In this document: positions 34,514 through 44,795 of the stretch, piece after piece
Layout of the letters: each line of letters opens with the position of its first letter
Position numbering within the stretch: the stretch's first letter is position 1
From: Tubulanus polymorphus
Lineage: Eukaryota; Nemertea; Palaeonemertea; Tubulaniformes; Tubulanidae
Reading direction: 5' to 3'
NCBI RefSeq assembly: GCF_964204645.1
Contig: NC_134031.1
Coordinates: forward strand, 15,435,307 to 15,499,306
DNA: 64,000 nucleotides
Program-made: the position numbers and the translations under genes
Notes under the pieces: model-generated
What the model was told of the DNA's origin: nothing
Seen by the model: the letters and a program-made list of their open reading frames with translations, nothing else
Database searches by the model: none

Positions 34514-35077
34514 TTGTCCAATTTGCAGGAATTAGTATCACTACACGGTAAAAAAACGAACCAGCAAACGGCGTCATTTCCAGTCGTGTTGCAAATCCAT
34601 AGAATACGTTGTGTCGTAGAATACATTGTTTTATACGATTTTTTATTTTGTTCGAAGATAAGAATTCGTATAAAGGCTTTTTCCAGTTCGTCCAATCCGC
34701 TGAGGGTTTTACAAATCATGATGGGCAGTTTAAATGTTCGCCAAAGGGCACAATATTCACAAAACGTGCTACTTTTTCCCACTGTTAGCGCTGAAAAGTG
34801 CTTTCTTCAGCTGTTACAGTCTCAAACCACGTCGTTGCTTCTTTTTATGGCACGCGTCTCTGTATTATTGGGTTCCGTGTGGAAATGTGACGTCACGCAG
34901 TACACATTACCTACCAAGCGCGACTGTTTCGATCCTCGCGCAGGCTCAACGTTTGGTGAGCTTTCATTTGGTTTCAATATCTGGTACTCTGATCAGAAAA
35001 CACCAAAACTGAATATAAAATATGAAAATGACGTATATATGCAGTCGCGTACGTCTCGGGTGCAGAGTAGCAGATAG
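34514..35077 (+). other. Open frame downstream of GPCR copy 3 (status unclear)
   Basis: A 187-codon frame follows an acceptor-like TTGTCCAATTTGCAG. In unit 1 the homologous frame has a stop (29045) and in unit 3 one A is missing from the A-run near 40445, shifting the frame. No recognisable domain; residues are unremarkable (MSNLQELVSLHGKKT...). An overlapping minus-strand frame (34782-34429) is equally long-lived. Non-conservation among near-identical units argues against a functional gene. Confidence 0.4.
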
Positions 35078-35291
35078 GTCGACCAGTCAGTTTTTCGTAG
35101 GGACATTTCGCACCAGACTCACCCCTTGGCTAAAGAGGAGGCCTGCCTTTTCGACGATGGCAATTATATATAATCTATGAACACATTTTCTTTTGCTTAA
35201 ATATCTTTATTTATTTTGTATCGTGTAATAAAAGAATGCACAGGTTCCATCGTATAATAACTGTAGGGTCCCAGATCAGTTGAATATAGAT

Positions 35292-35322
35292 AACAAACAA
35301 ACAAACAAACAAACAAACAAAC
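35292..35322. repeat. (CAAA)n microsatellite, unit 2
   Basis: About seven CAAA units, one fewer than in unit 1, at the same place in the 3' flank. Confidence 0.9.
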
Positions 35323-35629
35323 GGCGAAACCAATGTTATTATATTCATAGAACATCACGTTAATGAAAATCAAAACATCACCATAGACATCGTTACGGCG
35401 ACGAAAATTACACCATTTATTTATTCATTTATTTATTCATCATAATCATTTTAATAGATAACGTAGTATCATTACCATCTATGTTGTTATTATAATGGTT
35501 AGATCATTAAACGGTGCGCAAAAAAAATATTTTATCGTTTACTCCTACGTAAATTCAGTGCGAAAAAACTGCAATATCAACCAATCAGCGTATACACGTA
35601 ACTTCTATTCAGTATGAAAATAAAAAATC

Positions 35630-36355
35630 TATCCGGTAAATATGTTCTGAATTTATATTTATTACCTTTTAATCCTTCATATTCCAAGTGAATAATTAAT
35701 TTATCTTCATATTTGTTAGTAACTGTATCAATATTTGTAATTAAATATTTCTTATGAATTGTGAGTTCATTTAACTTCTTAAATTTATAATCTACAGATT
35801 TAGCATTTGTGATATCTTTTATTCTATCTAGAAATGATTTGTTGTTCTCACTGTGTACTTGTTTACTCTCCATTTTAATAACATATCTTTTATTAAAATT
35901 GATCTTAGAAGTTATTCATTTATAAATGTTATTCATTTATATGTTATTCATATATATGAATATTAAAGTAAATGGGAATATGTTGTTCTATATCAGAGGT
36001 CGAAAGGTTGAGTGAGTAAAAAATAAAAATAAATTCGAGCGTGCGAGAATTTATTTTTTTTTTTTACGAGCTACAATGTTTTATTTACGAATTAAATTAC
36101 AATATAAAGTAGTAGGAATTAGTACAAAATATTGTAAAATAGGACGTTGGACGACAGGTGAAGTTAGAATAAACTTATTACCTGAGAGGCCAAGTCGCCC
36201 ACACACTCACATTCACGCCCCATTCATACATACAAGTTACAGAAGTTATAGAACAACATATTCCCATTTACTACCGTCAAGCCGAGAAAGTCAATACTCG
36301 GAAAGGTTTGATGAATTCATAAATCGGCTAGCCCCAAGTTTTCTAAAATAGTTTT
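35630..36355. mobile_element. Small element: divergent ORFs around a hairpin (unit 2)
   Basis: Second copy of the element at 29862. Here the minus frame stays open longer (35873 down to 35577), adding YEGLKGNKYKFRTYLPDRFF before it runs out of the element near 35630, so the protein is probably truncated by the element border. The L-P-D-R-F block after a K-Y strand pattern recalls small OB-fold-like proteins (recall only). The plus frame is 36076-36351, with RTTYSHLLPSSRESQ. The hairpin between them has lost its right arm. Confidence 0.5.
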
Positions 36356-36444
36356 TTTGACAAACGATAGCCATTTTGTTGATATATTATTTCTAAAAGT
36401 ACTTGACACATTTTGCCAGATATAGTGTGTGGTTGAAGAATTAG

Positions 36445-38660
36445 CTTACTCTAAAACTTGATTACTTCCATTGCGAAACTTCCCGTTTCGCCATAAACCA
36501 TGACATTAGCTGTTGAATTTTTCAGCTTAAGTAAATACTTACAGAAAAGGAGATGTAATCTTTCTATGCATTGCAAATCTTCGTACTCCCAAATTTCTGA
36601 TCCAAATATTATCGTTGGTACAACCATCGCATCGAATAACTGGAAGGCAATGTCTAAGTCTAACGATTGTTCCTCAAGGGGGGGGGGGGGCATACTGTAA
36701 TCACTTCGTCGTCCGTCCGTCTGTCCGCAGTGGTTTCCGTGCCCTAGCAGCTAAACCCTCGACAGATTTTCTTCAAATTCGACAGTTGTGTTGTACTATA
36801 TGAGGCTAGTAAATGATTAGATTTTGGTTTCTGTGCATCTAAGGTCAAGGTCGCAGGAAGCCATTTTGTGAATTTCATTTCCGGGCTCTAACTCATAAAC
36901 GGTTTATAACTTACTGAAATTCTATGGATGAGTTGTCCTAGGGACCGTGGGTACCTGATTAGATTTTGGGTCCTGTAGGGCCAAGTTCAAGGTAGCAGGA
37001 AGCCATTTTGTGAATTTCATTTGCGGGTTCTTACTCATAAACGGTATAAGATAAATTTGTGAAATTTAATGGATGGGTTACCCTAGAGACCGTGAGTGAC
37101 TGATTAGATTTCGGTTCCTGTAGGTCAAAGGTCAAGGTCTCACCTGATGTGGGGGCATCAGTTTTCTTCAGCGACATTCTAGTGTAATACAAAGAAAAGG
37201 CTTTTCTTAGCATTCTCACATGCACTTTTTCTACATTTGGTGAACAAGCCATTATGATTGAAAATAACCCCAAGGTACCCAAAATCTGTAACCCCTTCAA
37301 TGTGGTAACCGTCTATGAAAAAGTTAGGCTAACGCCGTGCCCTTCTTTTTTTCAAACACCATTGCTTTTGTCTTTTCGATATTGATAAATAATTTCCATA
37401 GCTTGCAGTATTTTGAAGCAAAGTTAAGCAAATGCTGCAGGTTATCGGCACTATCAACCAGTAAAATAGTGTCGTCAGCGTACAATAGGACTAGTAACTT
37501 CAGCCACATATTGGCGATGCCATCTACTACTAAATTAATACTTTGGCACCCATCTAGATACAAATTACCTTCGAAATCATTGATATACATTGAGGTAATC
37601 TGGAGATAAATGTTCACCTTGACATAGTCCAGTGTTACTGTCAAAGTACTATGGAGTTAGCCCATTGGCCTTTTCTGCTGACTTGATATGAGAATATATG
37701 TTGTTAATCACTTTGAGTACATTACCGGTTACACCGTTGAAATTAACTTAAGCCATAGTGCTCTTCTCCATATTGTATCGAAGGCCTTTGCATAGTTAAT
37801 GAAGGCGCAATACAGCTACTTATTATGACTGAGAAAGTAACCGATAACATCTTTTAAATTGAAAAGGTGGTCACTTATACTATGTTTTTTCCTGAAACCT
37901 GCTTGGTTTTTATTAAGTAAATTATCGTTTTCTAAAAAGTCGTTTAGCCTGCATGCTATTTAAGAGAGAAGTAAAAAAAATGTCCCATACAACTTAAGAG
38001 GGCTATCCCTCTATAATTGTTTGGATCGTCTTATTGTAATTATGTAGACGATTTTAATATTTATTGATAAAATTAAATTCATAAAATTCCCATTTATCGT
38101 TAAGGAATATTTCCAGACTCAAGAACCTATTGAAAATAATTGTTAAAACAGGAATTAGTTTCTCTTCTGCAACTTTGAAAAATGTATTTCAAATTTCATG
38201 AGCAGCGCTGTTTTATAGTAATGTCCAGATTTCTTATACCATTTGATATATCGTTGGGATTAATTACTCGGTTTAATGCTTCGTTGAAAAGATGTTCAGT
38301 AAATTCGTCTGCAACTAATATATCTATGTTTTCGTTAATATCAGACGTATTGTCATTCTTATGACCAAAAAGATTAAAGAGATCATTTAAAGATGCCTTA
38401 GATTCAGTATTTTTTTTCTCTTAAAAAACTTCCAGTTCTCCCTAGGATTGTTATTTCTTAGAAGTCTAAGTGATTTATTACGTAGTTTATTTAAATCTCC
38501 TTTTCTTCGATTCAACGCTCGTTTATGTCGTGTGGAAGCAGCATTAAGGTTACTCCAATTTTAAAGGGACTTATCAAATCTATAGCACCTTTTAACTCTT
38601 CGAAAAAACCCTGTCTTTCTTTCACATCTTTGTCGTATTAAACTAGTTTTTTATCTTTAT
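36445..38660 (-). mobile_element. Minus-strand LINE relic in unit 2, with nested insertion
   Basis: Copy of the LINE relic in unit 1. It keeps an additional 3' part at 36451-36680 encoding IAFQLFDAMVVPTIIFGSEI and FCKYLLKLKNSTANVMVYGE, the post-RT segment. YADDTILLVDSADNL lies at about 37530-37450 and QAGFRKK near 37895. The poly-G repeat insertion is at 36678-37150. Inactive. Confidence 0.8.
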
Positions 38661-38995
38661 CCTGGTCGGAATTTTTGCTGAAATAACTTCGAAACATTCA
38701 TTCATAATCATGAATGATGTATTTCTATACGTATGTATATGTTTATAGATGATTATATAGTTCGTATTCTCGCTCGCTCCGATGCGAACTACATAATCAT
38801 CTAAATTATAGATGACGAGCGAGTTTCATGATCTATAATTTGTGTTCTACTGCAGTTTGCAGAGAGAAATGATCACGCCGCGCATAACCCGGCGGCAGTC
38901 TCAACCCGAATCTCTCGCTACGCATATCAGAGAACTGATTTATACCTTACAATCGTTTGGGGCGTTGTCGAGATACGAAGACTTCAGTACTCTTC

Positions 38996-40225
38996 ATGGA
39001 TAATTTAACCACTATCGCCACTACAACTCGTAGAATATACCGCACCACTGTGAAGACACCGGATTATATCATAGCTTTCAGGAGATTTTCTCGCTTCTTT
39101 TACCACCATAGCACAACATTCAAATATCTGTTCTTGCTTCCGCCGGGAAGCGTGTTTAACTTTCTGACAATTATCTTACTGATAAAGTGTCGCGGATATC
39201 AGTCAGTTCGTTACACGTTCCCTTATCTCATAACTCTCGCGTTTTCAGATCAACTTGTCGTATTGTTTGAGTTACAAAAATTCCCAATCACCTTGAAAAA
39301 TTTCCTTACGTATTATCTAGGATTTTATAGAAAATGTGACGTAAGTTACATGACGTTCGCCAAACACAGTAAACTATGTCCATCACTTTACTATTTCTTC
39401 TACTATTTCTATTATCTGCCCAGACGATTGTTTCCTTCGTGTATATTTTCAAACCTATTCGATTACCAGGCAATAACAGTATCAAACTACATAGTCATTG
39501 TGATCGCTATTGAGAGATTTGTTTCTATTCGGTTTCCTTTCTTTCACATGAAACATTTCACCGTCACTCGGCGTAAAATTGCAATAGGTTTTGTCATCTC
39601 CTGGGCGTATATTATGAACTTGGATTTAGTAATCACGCGCAGTCGTGTTAATCTCCGCAAAAATCGCAGATACAACGAAACATTTGACAGTTTTGCATGT
39701 GATCAGTCAATTGCTTATCCAAATAGATGGTTTGGCGAATCAATGACAGCATTTAGAACATTCTTTCGAGATATATTTCCTTCTGTTGTGATTATAATAT
39801 TATCGGTGTTAACTGCTGTATTACGTAATAAGAGATCTGAGCTGAGAGCGAAGAGAACAGATCGTCATCAATCTTCAGCTAGCAAAACTCTTCTTGTTGT
39901 AGTTATTGTGTATGTTTTACTTGTTGTACCAAATTCCGTATGTCAATTTATTCGTAATAGTTTGCACTATATCAGAAATTTGTTGTATGTGAATCACGAT
40001 ATACAGATAAACTCTAGAACGCCTCTATTGAGTTTCTACACGCAGGGTTTATGGGTTCAGTTGAGCTGGGTATTCGACACATTTCGACAATTTGTGTTTT
40101 GTGTAAATTTTTTCATATACATCGGAACATTAAAAGTTTTCAGGACTCAACTTATCAAATTATTTACTGATTGTTTTTGTTGCGGAAAGCGCAATAGAAA
40201 AGAAACAAAAGTCATACGATCATGA
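38996..40225 (+). CDS. Orphan rhodopsin-class GPCR, copy 4
   Basis: Intact single-exon receptor, 409 residues, with the same start and landmarks as copy 3 (N55, D85, Cys149, E173-R174-F175, W203, Cys235, P262, P312, N371 and Y375). Small differences from copy 3 include SYMTF in the long first extracellular loop and VQLSWVF before TM7. The N-terminus has an N-L-T sequon but no signal peptide, as is common in class A receptors. The upstream 120 bases (GCAGAGAGAAATGATCACGC and on) are shared with every copy and may be 5'UTR or promoter. Ligand and G-protein coupling cannot be told from sequence. Confidence 0.9.
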   Translation: MDNLTTIATTTRRIYRTTVKTPDYIIAFRRFSRFFYHHSTTFKYLFLLPPGSVFNFLTIILLIKCRGYQSVRYTFPYLITLAFSDQLVVLFELQKFPITLKNFLTYYLGFYRKCDVSYMTFAKHSKLCPSLYYFFYYFYYLPRRLFPSCIFSNLFDYQAITVSNYIVIVIAIERFVSIRFPFFHMKHFTVTRRKIAIGFVISWAYIMNLDLVITRSRVNLRKNRRYNETFDSFACDQSIAYPNRWFGESMTAFRTFFRDIFPSVVIIILSVLTAVLRNKRSELRAKRTDRHQSSASKTLLVVVIVYVLLVVPNSVCQFIRNSLHYIRNLLYVNHDIQINSRTPLLSFYTQGLWVQLSWVFDTFRQFVFCVNFFIYIGTLKVFRTQLIKLFTDCFCCGKRNRKETKVIRS

Positions 40226-40339
40226 TAAGTTTCGAGTTGAAGATGCCTGTTCATTTTTCAATTAAAACAAAAAGAAAACGTATTGCAATTTTAATCATCG
40301 TAAAATGTAGCTATATATCCAGTTAAGCTACTCTTGGAA

Positions 40340-40972
40340 GACTCGCTATATAGTTCGTAGAATTGATATTCCCCTCGTCATTATAGTCATCGGTTTGTTT
40401 TGGTCTCTTGTCCAATTTGCAGGAATTAGTATCACTACACGGTAAAAAACGAACCAGCAAACGGCGTCATTTCCAGTCGTGTTGCAAATCCATAGAATAC
40501 GTTGTGTCGTAGAATACATTGTTTTATACGATTTTTTATTTTGGTCGAAGATAAGAATTCGTGTAATGGCTTTTTCCAGTTCGTCCAATCCGCTGAGGGT
40601 TTTACAAATCATGATGGGCAGTTTTAATGTTCACCAAAGGGCACAATATTCACAAAACGTGCTACTTTTTCCCACTGTTAGCGCTGAAAAGTGCTTTCTT
40701 CAGCTGTTACAGTCTCAAACCACGTCGTTGCTTCTTTTTATGGCACGCGTCTCTGTATTATTGGGTTCCGTGTGGAAATGTGACGTCACGCAGTACACAT
40801 TACCTACCAAGCGCGACTGTTTCGATCCTCGCGCAGGCTCAACGTTTGGTGAGCTTTCATTTGGTTTCAATATCTGGTACTCTGATCAGAAAACACCAAA
40901 ACTGACTATAAAATATGAAAATGACGTATATATGCAGTCGCGTACGTCTCGGGTGCAGAGTAGCAGATAGGT
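40340..40972 (+). other. Receptor 3' flank with frame-shifted ORF (unit 3)
   Basis: Same flank as 28660-29310 and 34430-35080. The downstream frame is open only from 40479 because one A is missing in the A-run at about 40445. Followed at 41186-41208 by the shortest (CAAA)n tract of the three units. Confidence 0.5.
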
Positions 40973-41508
40973 CGACCAGTCAGTTTTTCGTAGGGACATT
41001 TCGCACCAGACTCACCCCATGGCTAAAGAGGAGGCCTGCCTTTTCGACGATGGCAATTATATATAATCTATGAACACATTTTCTTTTGCTTAAATATCTT
41101 TATTTATTTTGTATCGTGTAATAAAAGAATGCACAGGTTCCATCGTATAATAACTGTAGGGTCCCAGATCAGTTGAATATAGATAACAAACAAACAAACA
41201 AACAAACGGCGAAACCAATGTTATTATATTCATAGAACATCACGTTTATGAAATCAAAACATCACCATAGACATCGTTACGGCGACGAAAATTACACCAT
41301 TTATTTATTCATTTATTTATTCATCGTAATCATTTAATAGATAACGTAGTATCATTACCATCTATGTTGTTATTATAATGGTTAGATCATTAAACGGTGC
41401 GCGAAAAAAATATTGTATCGTTTACTCCTACGTAAATTCAGTGCGAAAAAACTGCAATATCAACCAATCAGCGTATACACGTAACTTCCATTCAGTATGA
41501 AAATAAAT

Positions 41509-42742
41509 TATCGATTATTATATGTTTACATAATGACACGGTATTTCTAGACTCCGCTTAACGTCTGCCTTTATCGATCGTCTGATTAACTCTGCTAGAA
41601 AGAAAACTGGAGAAAGCGAGACTCGGTATTACGCAAAACTGGCGGTAAAAATCGAAGTTGTTATCTTAATGTAAATTGGTTGAGGCCTCGTAAACAAAGT
41701 CCGCTAACTTGATCTACCGAATTCCGTTTGCGAAACGCCACTGACATTGACGATACACTTCGCTAGATATATACGTACTGTGCGTATTGTTCAATATACC
41801 AAAGAATGTTCAGGGTCGGATCCAGATATTCGAGAAGAGGGGGTCAATTAGTGCAATGTTTTTCCAGATAAAATATGTATTTTTTTTACATTTCAATGAA
41901 AAATGCATTCATAAAAATGTGTGCGTTACCTACGGTAATTTTTGACAGACGCCGAAACAGCAATCGATTAAGATTTGAATTGTGGTTAGTTTCATCATTA
42001 ATATGATTGATATCAGCTAGAAAATCTTCGAACACGGAGCAGCCTAACAGCCCTTGGATCCGTCCCGGATGTCCTCTGCAAGAGTTTTGTGTCGGAACAA
42101 TAAAATGAAACTGATGAAACTTAAACGAGCTACTTCTCGTTTTTATCAACGAATATATAAACGATAAAATGACTTTTAACGACTTTCAAAAACGAATCAT
42201 AAAACTTTTGATGTATTTCTTTCTGTGTACCGGTACACTGTATTATAAGCCATGTGCCTATGTTACGTGACGATGCCATTAGAATCGGCAGCAGTCAAAC
42301 TCGTCACGACGAGGATTTACATCGACAGGTCCCTACATTTTACATCGGTTGGTGAGGTCATCAGGTCTGAAGGTCAAGCGAACGATGACCTCTATGGGTT
42401 CGACGAAGGAGAAGTACGGGCACAGTCATGCGGCTCACTGCATCATCAGCAAAATGCGATTAGATTTCATCTCTCTCAATCTATATACCATCCACGCTCT
42501 CGCATACACCAGAGAGGATTCGCCTTTCACTTCCTCAATCATCCACGCTATCGCAAAAATGCAACAAACGTAATACACGTTAAACATACAAACGAATTCA
42601 AAACTAATCCTCGCAACCGACAAACACTACGCGCAGGCATAACGTCGTATCACACCAGAAAAACAACCATGTGAATCCAACCATCCGGGGTTGTGACGAT
42701 AATTTAACGAGAAACGCACAATAAAGACGAACAAAATGTAGT
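41509..42742. other. Intergenic, no gene recognised
   Basis: The longest open frame (42252-42674) has low-complexity H/R/S content and no recognisable domain; overlapping frames on both strands are similar in length. I see no splice or family signal. Confidence 0.5.
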
Positions 42743-42883
42743 CTGAAAATGTTTCATTGAGCCGGTAGTTTATTCGACGTTTCGACTATAAACTAATAAT
42801 AGTCATCTTCACGAATACTGAATATTCCTCAGTATTTAGTCGAAACGTCAAATAAACTACCGGTTCAAGGAAACATTTTCGGC
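42743..42883. repeat. Palindromic repeat with hammerhead-like core
   Basis: Arms GAAAATGTTTCATTGAGCCG...TTCGACGTTTCGACT (left) and their complement (right, ending AAACATTTTC at 42880) fold together. On the minus strand the left part reads TGAAGA, then a 6-bp stem GACTAT...ATAGTC, then GAAACGTC, the layout of a hammerhead core with G instead of the first C. Related to the elements at 48.1 and 55.3 kb and to the fragment at 6.2 kb. Confidence 0.65.
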
Positions 42884-44795
42884 CGCAAAATTCTCCACGC
42901 ATCCATTTCAAACGACATCCTTTCACATTATATTTGAAAAGATGTCGTGAAAATTGCATTCACCGCAGATCACTGGCATTCGTTGATCACTCCGATTCGT
43001 TCGAATTCAGATACCCCGATTAAAACGTCTTTTCGACGCAAAAAGGTACTCATTGAATTTGTATAATAAATTTCGATTCTAACAGTAAGAGCCTCAAAAA
43101 TAACAACCCGTAAAAACACATTGTCGCGTTGTTTTCACTCACACACGCATTCGTCCAAATACACTACCACCAAACACACCACAAAAATAATGAATCATAA
43201 TCTTCACAATAATTATTCAACGATCATTTTTCCTTTTTTATTTATATAATGTGATAATAAAATATAATACCATATAGAATTACATATACCGCCAGCCACA
43301 AACCCCATATCCCCTTTAAATTCAAATATACATCTAATCGGCGGCGGATATGATAATTGTAATAACCATTAATAATAATATCAATTTGTCAACAGTTTTT
43401 TTTCCGTAACAACAACAACGACAATAAACAACATTCATTCTTTTTCTCAAACGATTCCAGACACACCTCATTCTCTCATCTCCAGAACGGGTTATCCATC
43501 TATTGGGTATAAAATCCATTGCCCTCACATCGGATGGGGCGAATAATATTTCATTCGTCATCAGAGGTCGTTTTCTAGTTGATGAAGTGATATGCATCGC
43601 TCAATGAGGAAGGACCCTTAAAGCCTATCGCTGATAGATATAGCTACGAACAAAGCGAGCCGAAATTCGAGAAGAGTGAATATTAAACGGGCTATAAGAG
43701 TGCCGTTGGAATTGCCTTAAATTGGAATGAAATGAAGACAATTTGAGATCGTGTTTGATTGCTGCGCAACATATCACTAGCAGGGCTTCCAATAATGAAA
43801 TTGCTTTATGATTGAAACTTGTACACTACCCGTCCTACTGATTCACAATCCGCCGTTTAAAATCTTTTTGGTATTCTGTTAAAAGCACGGTTTCTTCAAT
43901 TTTTACTAATAATATGTTTGAAATTCATATGGACAAACAGTTCACAATTGACATATGATTTGAATAATGAAAACCAAAAATAAATACGCAATGCTAATAT
44001 CGGGCTTTGTGCCTTCTTCGTTGCCTATTCGTCCATTCCTTATTGGTGTACGACAAAGTTCAATTTCGTACGAGTAGAAATGTGTACGATATATTTACAA
44101 AAAGATATTTTCATCGCCATTATTTCCAAACACAGAAATGAGCGTATAGTCTTTAGAAAATGCTATTTTATGGTATAGTATATAACGATACGTATAAGAT
44201 ATAGGAGACACCGGTGCGTCGAGTGTCGATCACGCCTTACAAAGTATCATCGTTGAATAATATTTCGAAATAAAAATTCATATAATTGAGCAAGAAGTTA
44301 ACGACGATATTCATAAACTGAACGTCCACATACATGCCCGCACTTGAATGACCTTGACAGCAGAGTAGATTGACGAGAAAATTTGTTTACTGTTTAGATC
44401 GCGACTGCGGTGGCAGCCGCGAACGAAATTATGAATCACAGAAAGCGAGACATATTTTTTGAAAAATATTTGTATAGAACATGGTAGACGAACAGTAAAA
44501 TGAGAAATAGCCGGAGTGGGCTGAAATCAATCTGATTCTGGTCGCGATTTATCGCGATCACTACGAATAGCCGCGACCAACGGTTATTTTTGGTTCACGT
44601 TTTCGAGTCGTTGGATTGCGAAAATCGCGGTTTGCCTGCAACAGTCTGCGCTTCCCGAGAGAGATAGAGAGGGAGAGTTCTCCGTTCACGACATCGCGTC
44701 GGGCGTTATAAACTTACTTCACTGCCGATCGCCTCGATACACGTCACAACATTTACGCGCGTTCGATTGGCCGCTCACCATCACGTGACCCGTTG
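42884..44795. other. Region downstream of GARNL3, no separate gene seen
   Basis: This lies 3' of the minus-strand GARNL3 stop and should include its 3'UTR. TTTATT (AATAAA on the minus strand) occurs near 43239. No further exon-like frame was recognised. Confidence 0.45.

Larger units (their letters stand above)
32781..38674 (+). repeat. Tandem segmental duplication, unit 2
   Basis: Second unit, about 5.9 kb, with the same order: GPCR, 3' flank, (CAAA)n, hairpin element, LINE with nested insert. It matches unit 3 almost base for base in the receptor and its upstream flank. A 32850-32910 inverted pair (AGATGATTATATAGTTCG with CGAACTACATAATCATCT) lies 190 bp before the receptor start. Confidence 0.92.
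38675..41508 (+). repeat. Tandem segmental duplication, unit 3 (partial)
   Basis: Third unit: receptor, 3' flank and (CAAA)n only. Similarity ends at 41508, just where units 1 and 2 enter the hairpin element; beyond it the sequence is unique. This junction probably preserves the original right boundary of the locus. Confidence 0.9.

Noticed and set aside
42252-42674. 140-codon plus-strand frame
   Set aside because: No recognisable domain, overlapping frames on both strands, no homologous copy in the window; likely chance.
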